A stretch of 33,702 bases of DNA from Paraclostridium ghonii (lineage in GTDB: Bacteria; Bacillota; Clostridia; Peptostreptococcales; Peptostreptococcaceae), in the NCBI RefSeq assembly GCF_023653455.1, contig NZ_JAKEDR010000013.1, forward strand, positions 1-33,702, read 5' to 3'. Shown here one piece after another: positions 25,804 to 33,702 of the stretch; the stretch's first letter is position 1, and the number at the start of each line of letters is the position of its first letter. The translations under genes and the position numbers were made by a program. A model generated the notes under the pieces. It did not search any database and had not been told where the DNA came from. It worked only from the letters and a program-made list of their open reading frames with translations.

Positions 25804-26673
25804 TTATTTTGCTATTATCTCTACTCCATCTTCTGTTACTAAAATCATATGTTCCCATTGAGCTGAAAGAGAACCATCATCAGTATATGCTGTCCATTCA
25901 TTTTCAGCATCTATATATAAATCATAACTTCCTTCATTTATCATAGGCTCTATAGTAAATATCATACCAGGAGCTAATACCATCCCCTCTCCTTTTGATC
26001 CATAGTGAAATACAAATGGATCTTCATGGAAGCTTAATCCTATACCATGTCCTCCAAAGTCTCTAACTACTGAATATCCATTTTTTTCAGCATGCTCTTG
26101 AATAGCTTCACCTATATCCCCTATATGACACCAAGGTTTAACAGCTTCAATACCTTTTTCTAAACACTCTTTTGTAACCTCAACTAATTTTTTAGCATTT
26201 TCACTTACATTTCCAATCATAAACATTCTAGATGCATCTGAGTAATAACCATTATATATAGTTGATACGTCTACATTTATTATATCTCCATCTTTTAATA
26301 CCACTTCTTCACTAGGTATACCATGACAAATTTCAGAATTTATAGATGTACAAACACTTTTAGGAAATCCCCCATATCCTAATGGAGCTGGAATTGCACC
26401 TTGAGAGACTGTGTATTCATGTACTATATTATTTATGTCTTCAGTAGTCATTCCTTCTTTGATATTTTTTCCTACTAAATCTAAAACTTCATTATTTATT
26501 CTAGCACTTTCTTTTATTTTTTCTATTTGATCTTTATTTTTTATAATATCATGTGTTGGAACTTCATTCCCTTGTTTTTTTAATTCTTCTAACTTCAAAT
26601 CAAATTCCATATGGCATTTTTTATATTTTTTACCACTTTGGCACCAACACTCATCATTTCTATTTAAGTTCAT
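25804..26673 (-). CDS. map: methionine aminopeptidase type I with SEC-C zinc motif
   Basis: This 289-residue enzyme removes the N-terminal Met from new proteins. The first 21 residues hold a SEC-C metal-binding motif (Cys9-x-Cys11...Cys20-His21), a variant found in some clostridial and other MetAPs and thought to help ribosome association. The pita-bread catalytic domain shows the five metal ligands: Asp in NVDVST, Asp in YSDASR, His in GGHGIG, Glu in TIEPM and Glu in QWEHM. The ATG follows AAGGAGATGATTTA. It is not next to secY or adk, as the housekeeping map usually is, so this may be a second MetAP. Confidence 0.94.
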   Translation of the reverse strand: MNLNRNDECWCQSGKKYKKCHMEFDLKLEELKKQGNEVPTHDIIKNKDQIEKIKESARINNEVLDLVGKNIKEGMTTEDINNIVHEYTVSQGAIPAPLGYGGFPKSVCTSINSEICHGIPSEEVVLKDGDIINVDVSTIYNGYYSDASRMFMIGNVSENAKKLVEVTKECLEKGIEAVKPWCHIGDIGEAIQEHAEKNGYSVVRDFGGHGIGLSFHEDPFVFHYGSKGEGMVLAPGMIFTIEPMINEGSYDLYIDAENEWTAYTDDGSLSAQWEHMILVTEDGVEIIAK

Positions 26674-26739
26674 TAAATCATCTCCTTACTTAATCTATTT
26701 AAATTATACTACGTCATGTTAATAAATGCTAATAAATTT

Positions 26740-26794
26740 AAAAAAGAGACATCTTCAAAATTTTTATAACTTATTTTGAAAATATCTCTTTTTT
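26740..26794 (-). terminator. terminator of the RseC-like gene
   Basis: A long stem (26740-26760 with 26774-26794) carries two plus-strand C-A mismatches that become G-U wobbles in the minus-strand RNA. The minus-strand transcript ends in a T-run. Confidence 0.8.
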
Positions 26795-26802
26795 GTTGTA
26801 TT

Positions 26803-27216
26803 TTATAAAATTTTTTTTATATCAGCTTGTATCTTTATATTTTTTTTATTTTTCTCTTTATAATAGTCTTTATATATTACAGCTATAGTACAAATAATAC
26901 AAGCAAAAGTTATTTCATATAATAAACTTGGTTGATTTAATGTTAATGCCATATAATTTCCAATTAACAAGCCTACAATTGCAAATAGCACAGGTTGTAT
27001 ATAGAATATATACATTAATTTAATAGATTTTATACTATTAAATTCTACGCAGACATGCTGTCCAGTCTTAGCACCTATATAGTTACTTGCTGTTATTATA
27101 TTACTTTTATTTCCTTGGTAATTAATGCTGTTTAAGTATTTTTTATTAGTTTCAATCTTAACTTTAGCACTATTTTCATTTGAGTACATAACAATTCCTA
27201 AGTTCTGCTTTTTCAT
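26803..27216 (-). CDS. RseC/MucC-like membrane protein lacking the usual cysteines
   Basis: This protein of 137 residues has a small N-terminal beta domain (LGIVMYSNENSAKVKIETNK, then ITASNYIGAKTGQHVCVEF). Two membrane helices follow (YIFYIQPVLFAIVGLLIGNY and LLYEITFACIICTIAVIY), with a basic cytoplasmic tail. The NxIGAKxGxxVxVE signature followed by two helices is typical of RseC/MucC, which in other bacteria help reduce SoxR or belong to Rnf-linked clusters. The Cys-rich motif normally between strands is replaced by NYQGNKSN. The ATG follows TGGGGGAGTTTT. It starts 44 bases after the 725-residue membrane gene, with no terminator between, so the two may be co-transcribed. Confidence 0.75.
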   Translation of the reverse strand: MKKQNLGIVMYSNENSAKVKIETNKKYLNSINYQGNKSNIITASNYIGAKTGQHVCVEFNSIKSIKLMYIFYIQPVLFAIVGLLIGNYMALTLNQPSLLYEITFACIICTIAVIYKDYYKEKNKKNIKIQADIKKIL

Positions 27217-27260
27217 AAAACTCCCCCATTTTTTGCCTAGTGCTTTTCATTTATTATAAT

Positions 27261-29438
27261 TTATGATTTATTAGTATAAGATGTTACTTTATTAACTATA
27301 ATTATTAAAAATGGTATAATTATATATAACATAGTAGTTGCTGCCGCAACTACTCCTGAGTCATTTACAATGAATGTTATTACAGCTCCAACTCCTATTG
27401 ATATTAATGCCTTTTTAACATAACTTTCATTACGCATAATTTCACAAAATTCTTTTTCGTAAAAAATTCTAGCTATTATTAATCCTATAATTCCTACATA
27501 TATTATATATACCCATGAACTAGTTTGTATAAGTTGTATATTCATTGATATCTTCCTTCCAAAGGTTTCTATTATAGCAGTTGGCCCACTTACTAATATT
27601 TGATTAATAAATAGAGATAAATGAGATTTAGATCCACTTAACATATCTATAACTGCAAACCCTAAAACTACGACTCCTATTCCAATAAATATAAATACAA
27701 CTTTTTTAAAATCTACTTTTTTATCAAATACAAATAAAGTAAATAGTATTAGAGCTAAAGTAGTAGATATAGCTGATCCAACATTTGCTCCCATTGTTGG
27801 AGTAGAACTTATGAAAACTATAGCCGCAGATATTAAAGGCACAAAAACCTTATTTAACTTTTTCTCAAATATTAAAACACCCATAGATACTATAGAAGCA
27901 CCAATTACAACACCTTCATACTCATTACCTATGCCATAATATCTAGCTCCAACTATTGGGTTGTAAGACATTACACTATTTTGCATCAAATATGTTCCTA
28001 AAGTTGCATCAGCTAACACAACCAGAATCGTTAATGTTGCATAAAATCCTATTTGCTTATAGTCCTGTTTAAACATTACCTTACCAATAATATAGATACA
28101 TATGCCTATTAATATTATAGATATATATATTCCTAATTGAGAATTTAAATTTAAAATAGGCCCTAATAAAAATGCTATAGGTATTATTATCCCAAATTTG
28201 CTTAATTCTTTTAATATATTAAATATTGTATTTGTATTAAATTTATTTTCAGTTTTTTTTCTAATTAACAATAAAATTACAGTTAACCCTAATATTATAG
28301 ATATAAAGTTTATAAAAAGTTTGATTATACCACTTCTAACACTAGCCATATTTATAATATTGCTATATTCTTTGCTAATAAAGTCTAGATTATTATTATT
28401 TTTAATAGTATCTAACTTTCTACCTACCATTTTATCGGACACTAAGTTATAATCTGCAAGTATCCCTGCTCCAATATCTGAGTTTCCAATTATTCCAGTT
28501 CTTCTAGTTGTTGCCGATGTTAGCAAACCTTTATCATTTCCATCAAACTTTACAACTGGTGAAAGCCTTCTTTGATTTTTATAATCTATATCTTTTGGAA
28601 ACACGCTCATTATGTAGACTTTATCATTTTTATTTATAAGGTCAAATACATTTTTTAAATATGAATCTATGTTTTTATGAATTTCTTCTTCCATAGATTT
28701 ATAGGTGTTTTCATTTAAATACTTTCTATATAAATCTAATCTATATGTATCCCCTAACTCTATAAACAATACATCGCTTTCATTGTAATACTTTCTTGTC
28801 TCAATTTTTAATTTATTATAATCTGTACTTATACCAAAAGGCAGGCTTTCATTTTTTTCATTCATATTATCTACATTACCACTGTCTACACGTCCATAGT
28901 TATCCATCCCCATAGCCCCGATATTTCTATTTAATTCTTTAGGCTTTATTCCTATATCAGCATTTCCTAGAACCGAAACTTTTCGGTCGTTATTATTTAG
29001 GACTTGCCCTAATTCACCTAATGTAGATCCATATTCACCTTTTTCTATATTATCATTAATAGATAAATTTATATTTGTATCATTTATACCTTTTGCTTTT
29101 TTTCCGGTAACACTTTGATAAATAATACTATTATCCTTATCTTCACTTTTAAAACCTGTAAAATCCGTACTATATGTATTTACTCTTCCTCCAGCTCCAA
29201 TACTAGCATATGCTCTATTGTCTTCAGTCCCTTGATCTCCCCTTACATTCATCAATCCAATATATCCACGATTTTTTAATTCTTTTTTTAATATTGGTAT
29301 TTCTAAAAAATCAGAAAAGTTACTTCTATTCATATTTATAACAACTGTTTTATGTTTACTATATGCAAATGTATTTGTAGGAATAATACATACTAGTATA
29401 ATAATTATTAAAAATAAATTTTTTATTATATATTTCAA
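27261..29438 (-). CDS. large membrane protein with alkaline-phosphatase-like ectodomain (paralogue 1)
   Basis: This 725-residue protein has a signal peptide (FLIIIILVCIIPTNTFA), an extracytoplasmic domain of about 350 residues, and about ten membrane helices from residue 375 onward. The ectodomain start (TVVINMNRSNFSDFLEIP, then GYIGLMNVRGDQGTEDNRAY and IGAGGRV) resembles bacterial alkaline-phosphatase-fold membrane proteins, but Asn stands where the nucleophile-side Asp is expected. The membrane part has the conserved NPIVGARYYGIGNEYEG motif. Function is unknown; an envelope glycopolymer role is a guess. The start is TTG at 29438, five bases after GGAGGTGG; the longer frame to 29453 begins inside that site. 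The same length as its neighbour indicates a duplication. Confidence 0.8.
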   Translation of the reverse strand: MKYIIKNLFLIIIILVCIIPTNTFAYSKHKTVVINMNRSNFSDFLEIPILKKELKNRGYIGLMNVRGDQGTEDNRAYASIGAGGRVNTYSTDFTGFKSEDKDNSIIYQSVTGKKAKGINDTNINLSINDNIEKGEYGSTLGELGQVLNNNDRKVSVLGNADIGIKPKELNRNIGAMGMDNYGRVDSGNVDNMNEKNESLPFGISTDYNKLKIETRKYYNESDVLFIELGDTYRLDLYRKYLNENTYKSMEEEIHKNIDSYLKNVFDLINKNDKVYIMSVFPKDIDYKNQRRLSPVVKFDGNDKGLLTSATTRRTGIIGNSDIGAGILADYNLVSDKMVGRKLDTIKNNNNLDFISKEYSNIINMASVRSGIIKLFINFISIILGLTVILLLIRKKTENKFNTNTIFNILKELSKFGIIIPIAFLLGPILNLNSQLGIYISIILIGICIYIIGKVMFKQDYKQIGFYATLTILVVLADATLGTYLMQNSVMSYNPIVGARYYGIGNEYEGVVIGASIVSMGVLIFEKKLNKVFVPLISAAIVFISSTPTMGANVGSAISTTLALILFTLFVFDKKVDFKKVVFIFIGIGVVVLGFAVIDMLSGSKSHLSLFINQILVSGPTAIIETFGRKISMNIQLIQTSSWVYIIYVGIIGLIIARIFYEKEFCEIMRNESYVKKALISIGVGAVITFIVNDSGVVAAATTMLYIIIPFLIIIVNKVTSYTNKS

Positions 29439-29565
29439 TCTTACCACCTCCAAAATATATAATTTAATTATAATGTATATTTTGCCTTTAAACTATATTA
29501 TTGGTATAAATAACCTTTCATCGTATGTTAACTTTATGTAAACTAATTTCTAAATAAAATAAAAA

Positions 29566-29632
29566 ATTCGCTTCGCTTGAACGACTACGTCGGCGAATCA
29601 CTTCATGTCGCCAACGACTTCGTACGTTGCTC
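29566..29632 (-). repeat. GC-rich structured intergenic element
   Basis: About 65 bases are close to half G+C in a region otherwise near a quarter. On the minus strand they can form GCGAA/TTCGC (with an inner CGAC-TAC-GTCG hairpin) ending in a T-run, and alternatively GGCGA/TCGCC. A near-repeat occurs within it: AACGACTACGT and AACGACTTCGT. It encodes no protein. It may be a dispersed repeat, a second terminator or a small RNA end. Confidence 0.5.
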
Positions 29633-29640
29633 AAAATCCT

Positions 29641-29731
29641 TTTTTACGCTTAAAACATAGTAATTGATATAGCTAAGTTTCACAAGTTATACCCAGTTTT
29701 TTTGTAAGCGTAATTTCCTTAAGCGTAAAAA
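29641..29731. repeat. 13-bp inverted repeat flanking 65 bases
   Basis: TTTTTACGCTTAA (29641-29653) is the exact inverse of TTAAGCGTAAAAA (29719-29731). A third half-copy, TAAGCGTAA, lies at 29705-29713. The layout resembles a tiny non-autonomous element or a large looped hairpin. No target-site duplication is obvious. Confidence 0.45.
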
Positions 29732-29780
29732 TGGACTGATACATGGTAATTTAAAATTATCCATGCAACAGCCCATTTTT
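29727..29780 (-). terminator. terminator of paralogue 2
   Basis: AAAAATGG, CTG and CATGG (29727-29746) pair with CCATG, CAG and CCATTTTT (29761-29780), with a small internal loop and one position that wobbles in the minus-strand RNA. It abuts the stop codon of the 725-residue gene. Confidence 0.75.
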
Positions 29781-31957
29781 TATTTTTCTTTAAATATTAC
29801 TTTATTAATTATTATTGTTAAAAACGGTATAATTATATACAACATCGTCGTTGCTGCTGAAACTACACCTGAGTCATTTACAAGGAAGGTTACTATAGCT
29901 CCAGACCCAATAGATATTAATGCCTTTTTAACATAACTTCCATCACTCATTATTTCATTAAACTCTTTTTTGTAGAAAATTCTAGTTATTATTAATCCTA
30001 TAACTCCTACATATATTATATATACCCATGAACTAGTTTGCATAAGTTGTATATTCATAGATATCTTTCTTCCAAATGTTTCTATTATGGCAGTTGGTCC
30101 ACTTGTTAATATTTGATTAATAAATAATGATAAGTGAGATTCTGATCCACTTAACATATCTATAGCTGCAAATCCTAATACTACTAATCCTGCTCCAAAT
30201 AATATAAGTATTGCTTTCTTTAAATCTATTTTCACATCAAACACAAGCATTGTAAATAAAATTAATGCTACACTTTCAGATATTGCTGATCCAACATTTG
30301 CTCCCATTGTTGGAGCGGCACTAACAAATAAAATTATTAATGATACTATTGGAACTATTATCTTAGGAATTTTTTTATTCATAATTAAAATTGACATCGC
30401 AGATATTGACGACCCTATAATTATCCCTTGATATTCATTTCCTATTCCATAGTACCTAGCTCCTACTATTGGATCATACGACATTATACTATTTTTCATC
30501 AAGTATGAAGATAGTAATGCATCAATAATTATAACTATAATTGACAAGCTTGCATAAAATCCTATTTGTTTATTGTCAGATTTAAATATTAATTTTGAAA
30601 TTAAATATATAGACAATGTAAATATAGATATAGATAAATATATCCCTATCTTTGTATTAACATTAAATACAGGCGCTAATAAAAATGCAATTGGCATTAT
30701 TAATCCCAATTTACTTAACTCTTTCAATATGTTAAATATTTTCTTAGTATTTAACTTAGATTTACAATCTATTTTGTTTTTAAATAATAATAAAACTATA
30801 GTTATACCTAATATTATAGATACAGAGTTTATAAAAAATTGAATTACACCACTTCTTACACTAGATATACTCACAATTTTTTTGTATTCTTTTTCTATAA
30901 ACTCTCTACTATCATCCCTGTTTATATTCTTTAATTCTTTTCCTACCATATGTTTTGATTGTAAATCATAATCTGCAAGTATACCTGCTCCTATATCTAC
31001 ATTCCCAATTATACCATCTCTTTTAGTTGTTGTTGATCTTAGTAATCCTTTACCATTTCCATCAAATTTCACGACAGGAGACAATCTTCTTTTGTTTTTA
31101 TAATCTATATCTTTTGGAAATGCACTCATTATATATACTGTATCATTTTCATCTATCATATTAAATATATACTGTAAATATGAATCTATATTTTTGTGTA
31201 TTTCCTTTTCCATAGATTTATAAGTATTTTCATTTAAGTAAGGTTTGTACAAATCTAATCTATATGTATCTCCTAATTCTATAAATATTACATCACTTTT
31301 ATCATAATACTTTTTTGTTTCACTTTTTAATTTGTTATAATCTGTGCTTATACCAAAAGGCATTTTTTCATCTTTTTTGTTTATATCGTCTACATTACCA
31401 CTATCTACTCTTCCATAGTTATCCATTGCCATAGCAGCAATATTTCTATTTAATTCTTCAGGCTTTGTTCCTATGTCAGCATTTCCTAAAACTGAAATGT
31501 TTAAATCATTATTATTTAAAGTTTGCCCTAGTTCTCCCAATGTAGAGCCATACTTTCCTTTATCTAAGTTATCATTTATAGATAAGTTTATATTTGTATC
31601 ATTTACTCCTTTTGCTTTTTTCGCTGTAGCACTTTGATAAACAATACTATTATCTTTATCTACATTTTTAAAACCTATAAAATCTGTATTATATGTATTT
31701 ACTCTTCCCCCAGCTCCAATACTAGCATATGACCTATTATCTCCCGTACCTTGGTCTCCTCTTACATTCATTAATGCAATATATCCACGATTTTCTAATT
31801 CTTTTTTTAGTGTAGGTATTTCTAAAAAATCTAAAAAGTTGCTTCTATTCATGTTTATAACAATAGTTTTATGATTATCATCTGCAAATGCATTTATAGG
31901 AGTGATGCATATTAACATTATAAGTACTAAAACTAAAGATGATATTTTTTTCTTCAC
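29780..31957 (-). CDS. large membrane protein with alkaline-phosphatase-like ectodomain (paralogue 2)
   Basis: This protein of 725 residues can be aligned end to end with paralogue 1 by eye. It has a signal peptide (LVLVLIMLICITPINAFA), the same ectodomain blocks (VINMNRSNFLDFLEIP, GALRYYGI-type motif present as DPIVGARYYGIGNEYQG) and about ten C-terminal membrane helices. Near-identity is concentrated in the last third (DMLSGSESHLSLFINQIL, then PTAIIETFGRKISMNIQL). The loops after residue 340 and the central helices differ more. The GTG start at 31957 follows GGAGGTGGAGAA. Two intact copies with diverged middles suggest an older duplication with both retained. Function is unknown, and neighbouring genes suggest the cell envelope. 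Confidence 0.8.
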   Translation of the reverse strand: MKKKISSLVLVLIMLICITPINAFADDNHKTIVINMNRSNFLDFLEIPTLKKELENRGYIALMNVRGDQGTGDNRSYASIGAGGRVNTYNTDFIGFKNVDKDNSIVYQSATAKKAKGVNDTNINLSINDNLDKGKYGSTLGELGQTLNNNDLNISVLGNADIGTKPEELNRNIAAMAMDNYGRVDSGNVDDINKKDEKMPFGISTDYNKLKSETKKYYDKSDVIFIELGDTYRLDLYKPYLNENTYKSMEKEIHKNIDSYLQYIFNMIDENDTVYIMSAFPKDIDYKNKRRLSPVVKFDGNGKGLLRSTTTKRDGIIGNVDIGAGILADYDLQSKHMVGKELKNINRDDSREFIEKEYKKIVSISSVRSGVIQFFINSVSIILGITIVLLLFKNKIDCKSKLNTKKIFNILKELSKLGLIMPIAFLLAPVFNVNTKIGIYLSISIFTLSIYLISKLIFKSDNKQIGFYASLSIIVIIIDALLSSYLMKNSIMSYDPIVGARYYGIGNEYQGIIIGSSISAMSILIMNKKIPKIIVPIVSLIILFVSAAPTMGANVGSAISESVALILFTMLVFDVKIDLKKAILILFGAGLVVLGFAAIDMLSGSESHLSLFINQILTSGPTAIIETFGRKISMNIQLMQTSSWVYIIYVGVIGLIITRIFYKKEFNEIMSDGSYVKKALISIGSGAIVTFLVNDSGVVSAATTMLYIIIPFLTIIINKVIFKEK

Positions 31958-32066
31958 TTCTCCACCTCCAAATTTATCTAAATTAATTATAAAATATATT
32001 TGAGTTTTACACTATAGTATTGCCTCAAATAATAAAAAAATTCTAAGATAAATTTCCATAAAACTA

Positions 32067-32105
32067 TTATAGGGAGATATTTTTTTAAAAAATATCTCCC
32101 TATAA
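32067..32105 (-). terminator. hairpin after the NlpC/P60 gene
   Basis: TTATAGGGAGATATTTT (32067-32083) pairs with AAAATATCTCCCTATAA (32089-32105) around five bases. There is no long T-run after it, but its position suggests a terminator. Confidence 0.7.
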
Positions 32106-32113
32106 CCTAATAT

Positions 32114-33496
32114 CTATAAAACTCTCTTTGCCTTTACAAATGCATTTTGCCAATATGATGAATTTATGCTAGTAGTTTTTACTACATCTCCTGCTTTAGG
32201 CGCGTGTATCATTTGTCCATTACCTATATATATACCTACGTGATTAACTCCTCCACTTCCATCAGTACTTGAAAATATTAAATCACCAGGTTTTAATTGA
32301 GATTGACTTACAGTTGTTCCTACATTTGATTGTTCTCTTGATGTCCTTGGCATTTTCACTCCATTTTTACCATATACATATAATACTAACCCAGAGCAAT
32401 CAAAGCTATTAGGTCCTTCAGCTCCCCAAACATAAGGCTTTCCAAGCTGAGATTTAACTAAATTTATTACAGATTGAGCATTTCCAGTCTCTGTTGATCC
32501 GCCTCCATTGTTAGATCCATTATTATTATTTCCAGAAGTACTTATGTACTGAGAACTGGCCCATCCTGTTTTTCCATTTGATAATTTTACTTTATACCAT
32601 CCATTTGAACTACTTAATATATCTACATTATTTCCTTTGTATGCTGTTCCTACTATTGAATTACTTGTAGATGGTCCACTTCTTACATTTAATGCACTTG
32701 CTGTTACTGTTCCTTTACCTGTTGATGGAGTTTCTGTTGATCCTCCTCCATTATTAGATCCATTATTATTATTTCCAGAAGTACTTATGTACTGAGAACT
32801 GGCCCATCCTGTTTTTCCATTTGATAATTTTACTTTGTACCATCCATTTGAACTACTTAATATATCTACAGTATTTCCTTTATATGCTGTTCCTATTACT
32901 GAATTACTTGTAGATGGTCCACTTCTTATATTTAATGCACTTGCCGTTACTGTTCCTTTACCTGTTGATGGAGTTTCTGTTGATCCTCCTCCATTATTAG
33001 ATCCTCCAGATGTGCTTACGTACTGAGAACTAACCCATCCTGTTTGTCCACTTTGAGTTTTTATTTTATGCCATCCATTTGAGCTTTCTAATATAGTTAC
33101 ACTTTGACCTTTATATACCATAGTTACTTTGCTGTAACTTGTAGATGGTCCACTTCTTACGTTTAGTGCATCTGCTGTTATTGTTCCTGTTTTTCCTGTT
33201 GATGGAGTTTGTGAGTTAGATTCTCCTGATACACTTATGTATTTTCCGCTTCCCCATCCTATTTTTCCATTTGAAAGCTTAACTTTATACCATCCATTTG
33301 ATGTTTCTAATATTTCTAACTTGTCACCTTTACTTGCATATCCTACTACTGAGTTATTTGTCGATGGCCCACTTCTTATATTTAATGCACTTGCCGTTAC
33401 TGTCCCTGTCTTAGTATCAGCAAATACAGCAGTTCCTGATAGTACTATACCTAAAGATGTTACTGATATAGCTGTTGCAATTTTTCTATTAATCAT
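32114..33496 (-). CDS. secreted NlpC/P60 peptidoglycan hydrolase with four SH3 domains
   Basis: This 460-residue secreted protein has a signal peptide (to about AVFA-D, residue 26). Four bacterial SH3 domains follow, each with an ALN-IRSGPST or ALNVRSGPST start and a GW...YIS end. Linkers of Ser, Asn, Gly and Thr separate them. The C-terminal NlpC/P60 cysteine peptidase (about 338-460) has Cys367 (FDCSG), His419 (VNHVGIYIG) and His431 (MIHAP). It would cleave stem peptides, typically D-Glu to diamino acid bonds, in the wall. SH3 domains 3 and 4 are nearly identical at DNA level. The ATG follows AGGGAGATTAAGT. A TTGACA (complement of 33583-33588) upstream may be its -35. Confidence 0.93.
   Translation of the reverse strand: MINRKIATAISVTSLGIVLSGTAVFADTKTGTVTASALNIRSGPSTNNSVVGYASKGDKLEILETSNGWYKVKLSNGKIGWGSGKYISVSGESNSQTPSTGKTGTITADALNVRSGPSTSYSKVTMVYKGQSVTILESSNGWHKIKTQSGQTGWVSSQYVSTSGGSNNGGGSTETPSTGKGTVTASALNIRSGPSTSNSVIGTAYKGNTVDILSSSNGWYKVKLSNGKTGWASSQYISTSGNNNNGSNNGGGSTETPSTGKGTVTASALNVRSGPSTSNSIVGTAYKGNNVDILSSSNGWYKVKLSNGKTGWASSQYISTSGNNNNGSNNGGGSTETGNAQSVINLVKSQLGKPYVWGAEGPNSFDCSGLVLYVYGKNGVKMPRTSREQSNVGTTVSQSQLKPGDLIFSSTDGSGGVNHVGIYIGNGQMIHAPKAGDVVKTTSINSSYWQNAFVKAKRVL
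32493..32980 (-). repeat. 243-bp tandem coding repeats (SH3 domain plus linker)
   Basis: The block beginning GTTGATCC at 32493 recurs at 32736 and its start again at 32979, exactly 243 bases (81 codons) apart. The first two copies differ at only scattered bases, and the third diverges after about 30 bases. They encode SH3 domains 4 and 3 with their Asn/Gly/Ser linkers. Confidence 0.88.
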
Positions 33497-33702
33497 ACTT
33501 AATCTCCCTTCTTTTTTTAAAAATAAATTAAAGCAAATTTTCTAAATTTGTATATTTTTTGTAACCTTTTAAACATATTTTTTGTCAAAAATTTTACTTA
33601 CATATATATATTATATGTTCAATATGAATTTTCTGTGAATTTATATATATTTTTCTATATTTACTTTAAATTTCCTATTATACTTTATATTATAGCTTAT
33701 TT

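Noticed and set aside
25739..25858. N-terminal extension of the 125-residue gene into map
   Set aside because: The open frame has no ribosome binding site and overlaps the map coding end, while the ATG at 25738 has a clear AGAGGTGG site.
32493..33010. CRISPR-like periodic repeats
   Set aside because: The period is 243 bases, in frame, and encodes SH3 domains with Gly/Asn linkers; there are no short repeats with unique spacers.

Overview
The window is AT-rich DNA with strong GGAGG-type ribosome binding sites and many TTG starts, and it looks like a chromosomal segment of a spore-forming clostridium. The best taxonomic clue is a fused cspBA gene followed by a separate pseudoprotease cspC (12828-17832). 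That arrangement is known from Clostridioides difficile and other Peptostreptococcaceae. I infer that family but cannot name the genus. No prophage, CRISPR array, tRNA or rRNA is visible.

Layout, 1-12 kb: an ABC-F ATPase (Uup type). Then a complete group IIC intron (2123-4043, minus strand) inserted exactly 3' of a Rho-independent terminator between two convergent genes. Next come an unknown gene, a YjiH-like membrane protein behind a long structured leader, and a YhgE/Pip membrane protein. The scar of a deleted two-component/ABC-transporter locus follows (a response-regulator 5' end joined to a permease 3' end), then a conserved small protein whose promoter carries a palindrome, and asnS behind an Asn T-box.

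12-19 kb: a germination block. cspBA, cspC and a small DUF3787-like gene read leftward as a probable operon. CspB has an intact Asp-His-Ser triad. CspA has lost only Ser, and CspC has lost His and Ser. By analogy with C. difficile these proteins would sense germinants and activate the cortex hydrolase SleC, which is not in this window. A LysM protein and an AI-2E-family permease flank the block.

19-33.7 kb: mostly cell-envelope genes on the minus strand. They are a secreted low-complexity protein (plus strand) behind WalR-like repeats, an Ig/FN3-like anchored protein, a GapB-type GAPDH, a MecA-like class B penicillin-binding protein with a palindrome at its promoter, a SEC-C methionine aminopeptidase, an RseC-like protein without the usual cysteine cluster, two 725-residue paralogous membrane proteins separated by an odd GC-rich structured intergenic region, and a four-SH3 NlpC/P60 hydrolase with 243-bp internal repeats.

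No single novel system is proven. The best candidates for undescribed biology are the yjiH leader RNA, the duplicated 725-residue membrane proteins with the structured element between them, the palindromes at two promoters, and the small gene in the csp operon.
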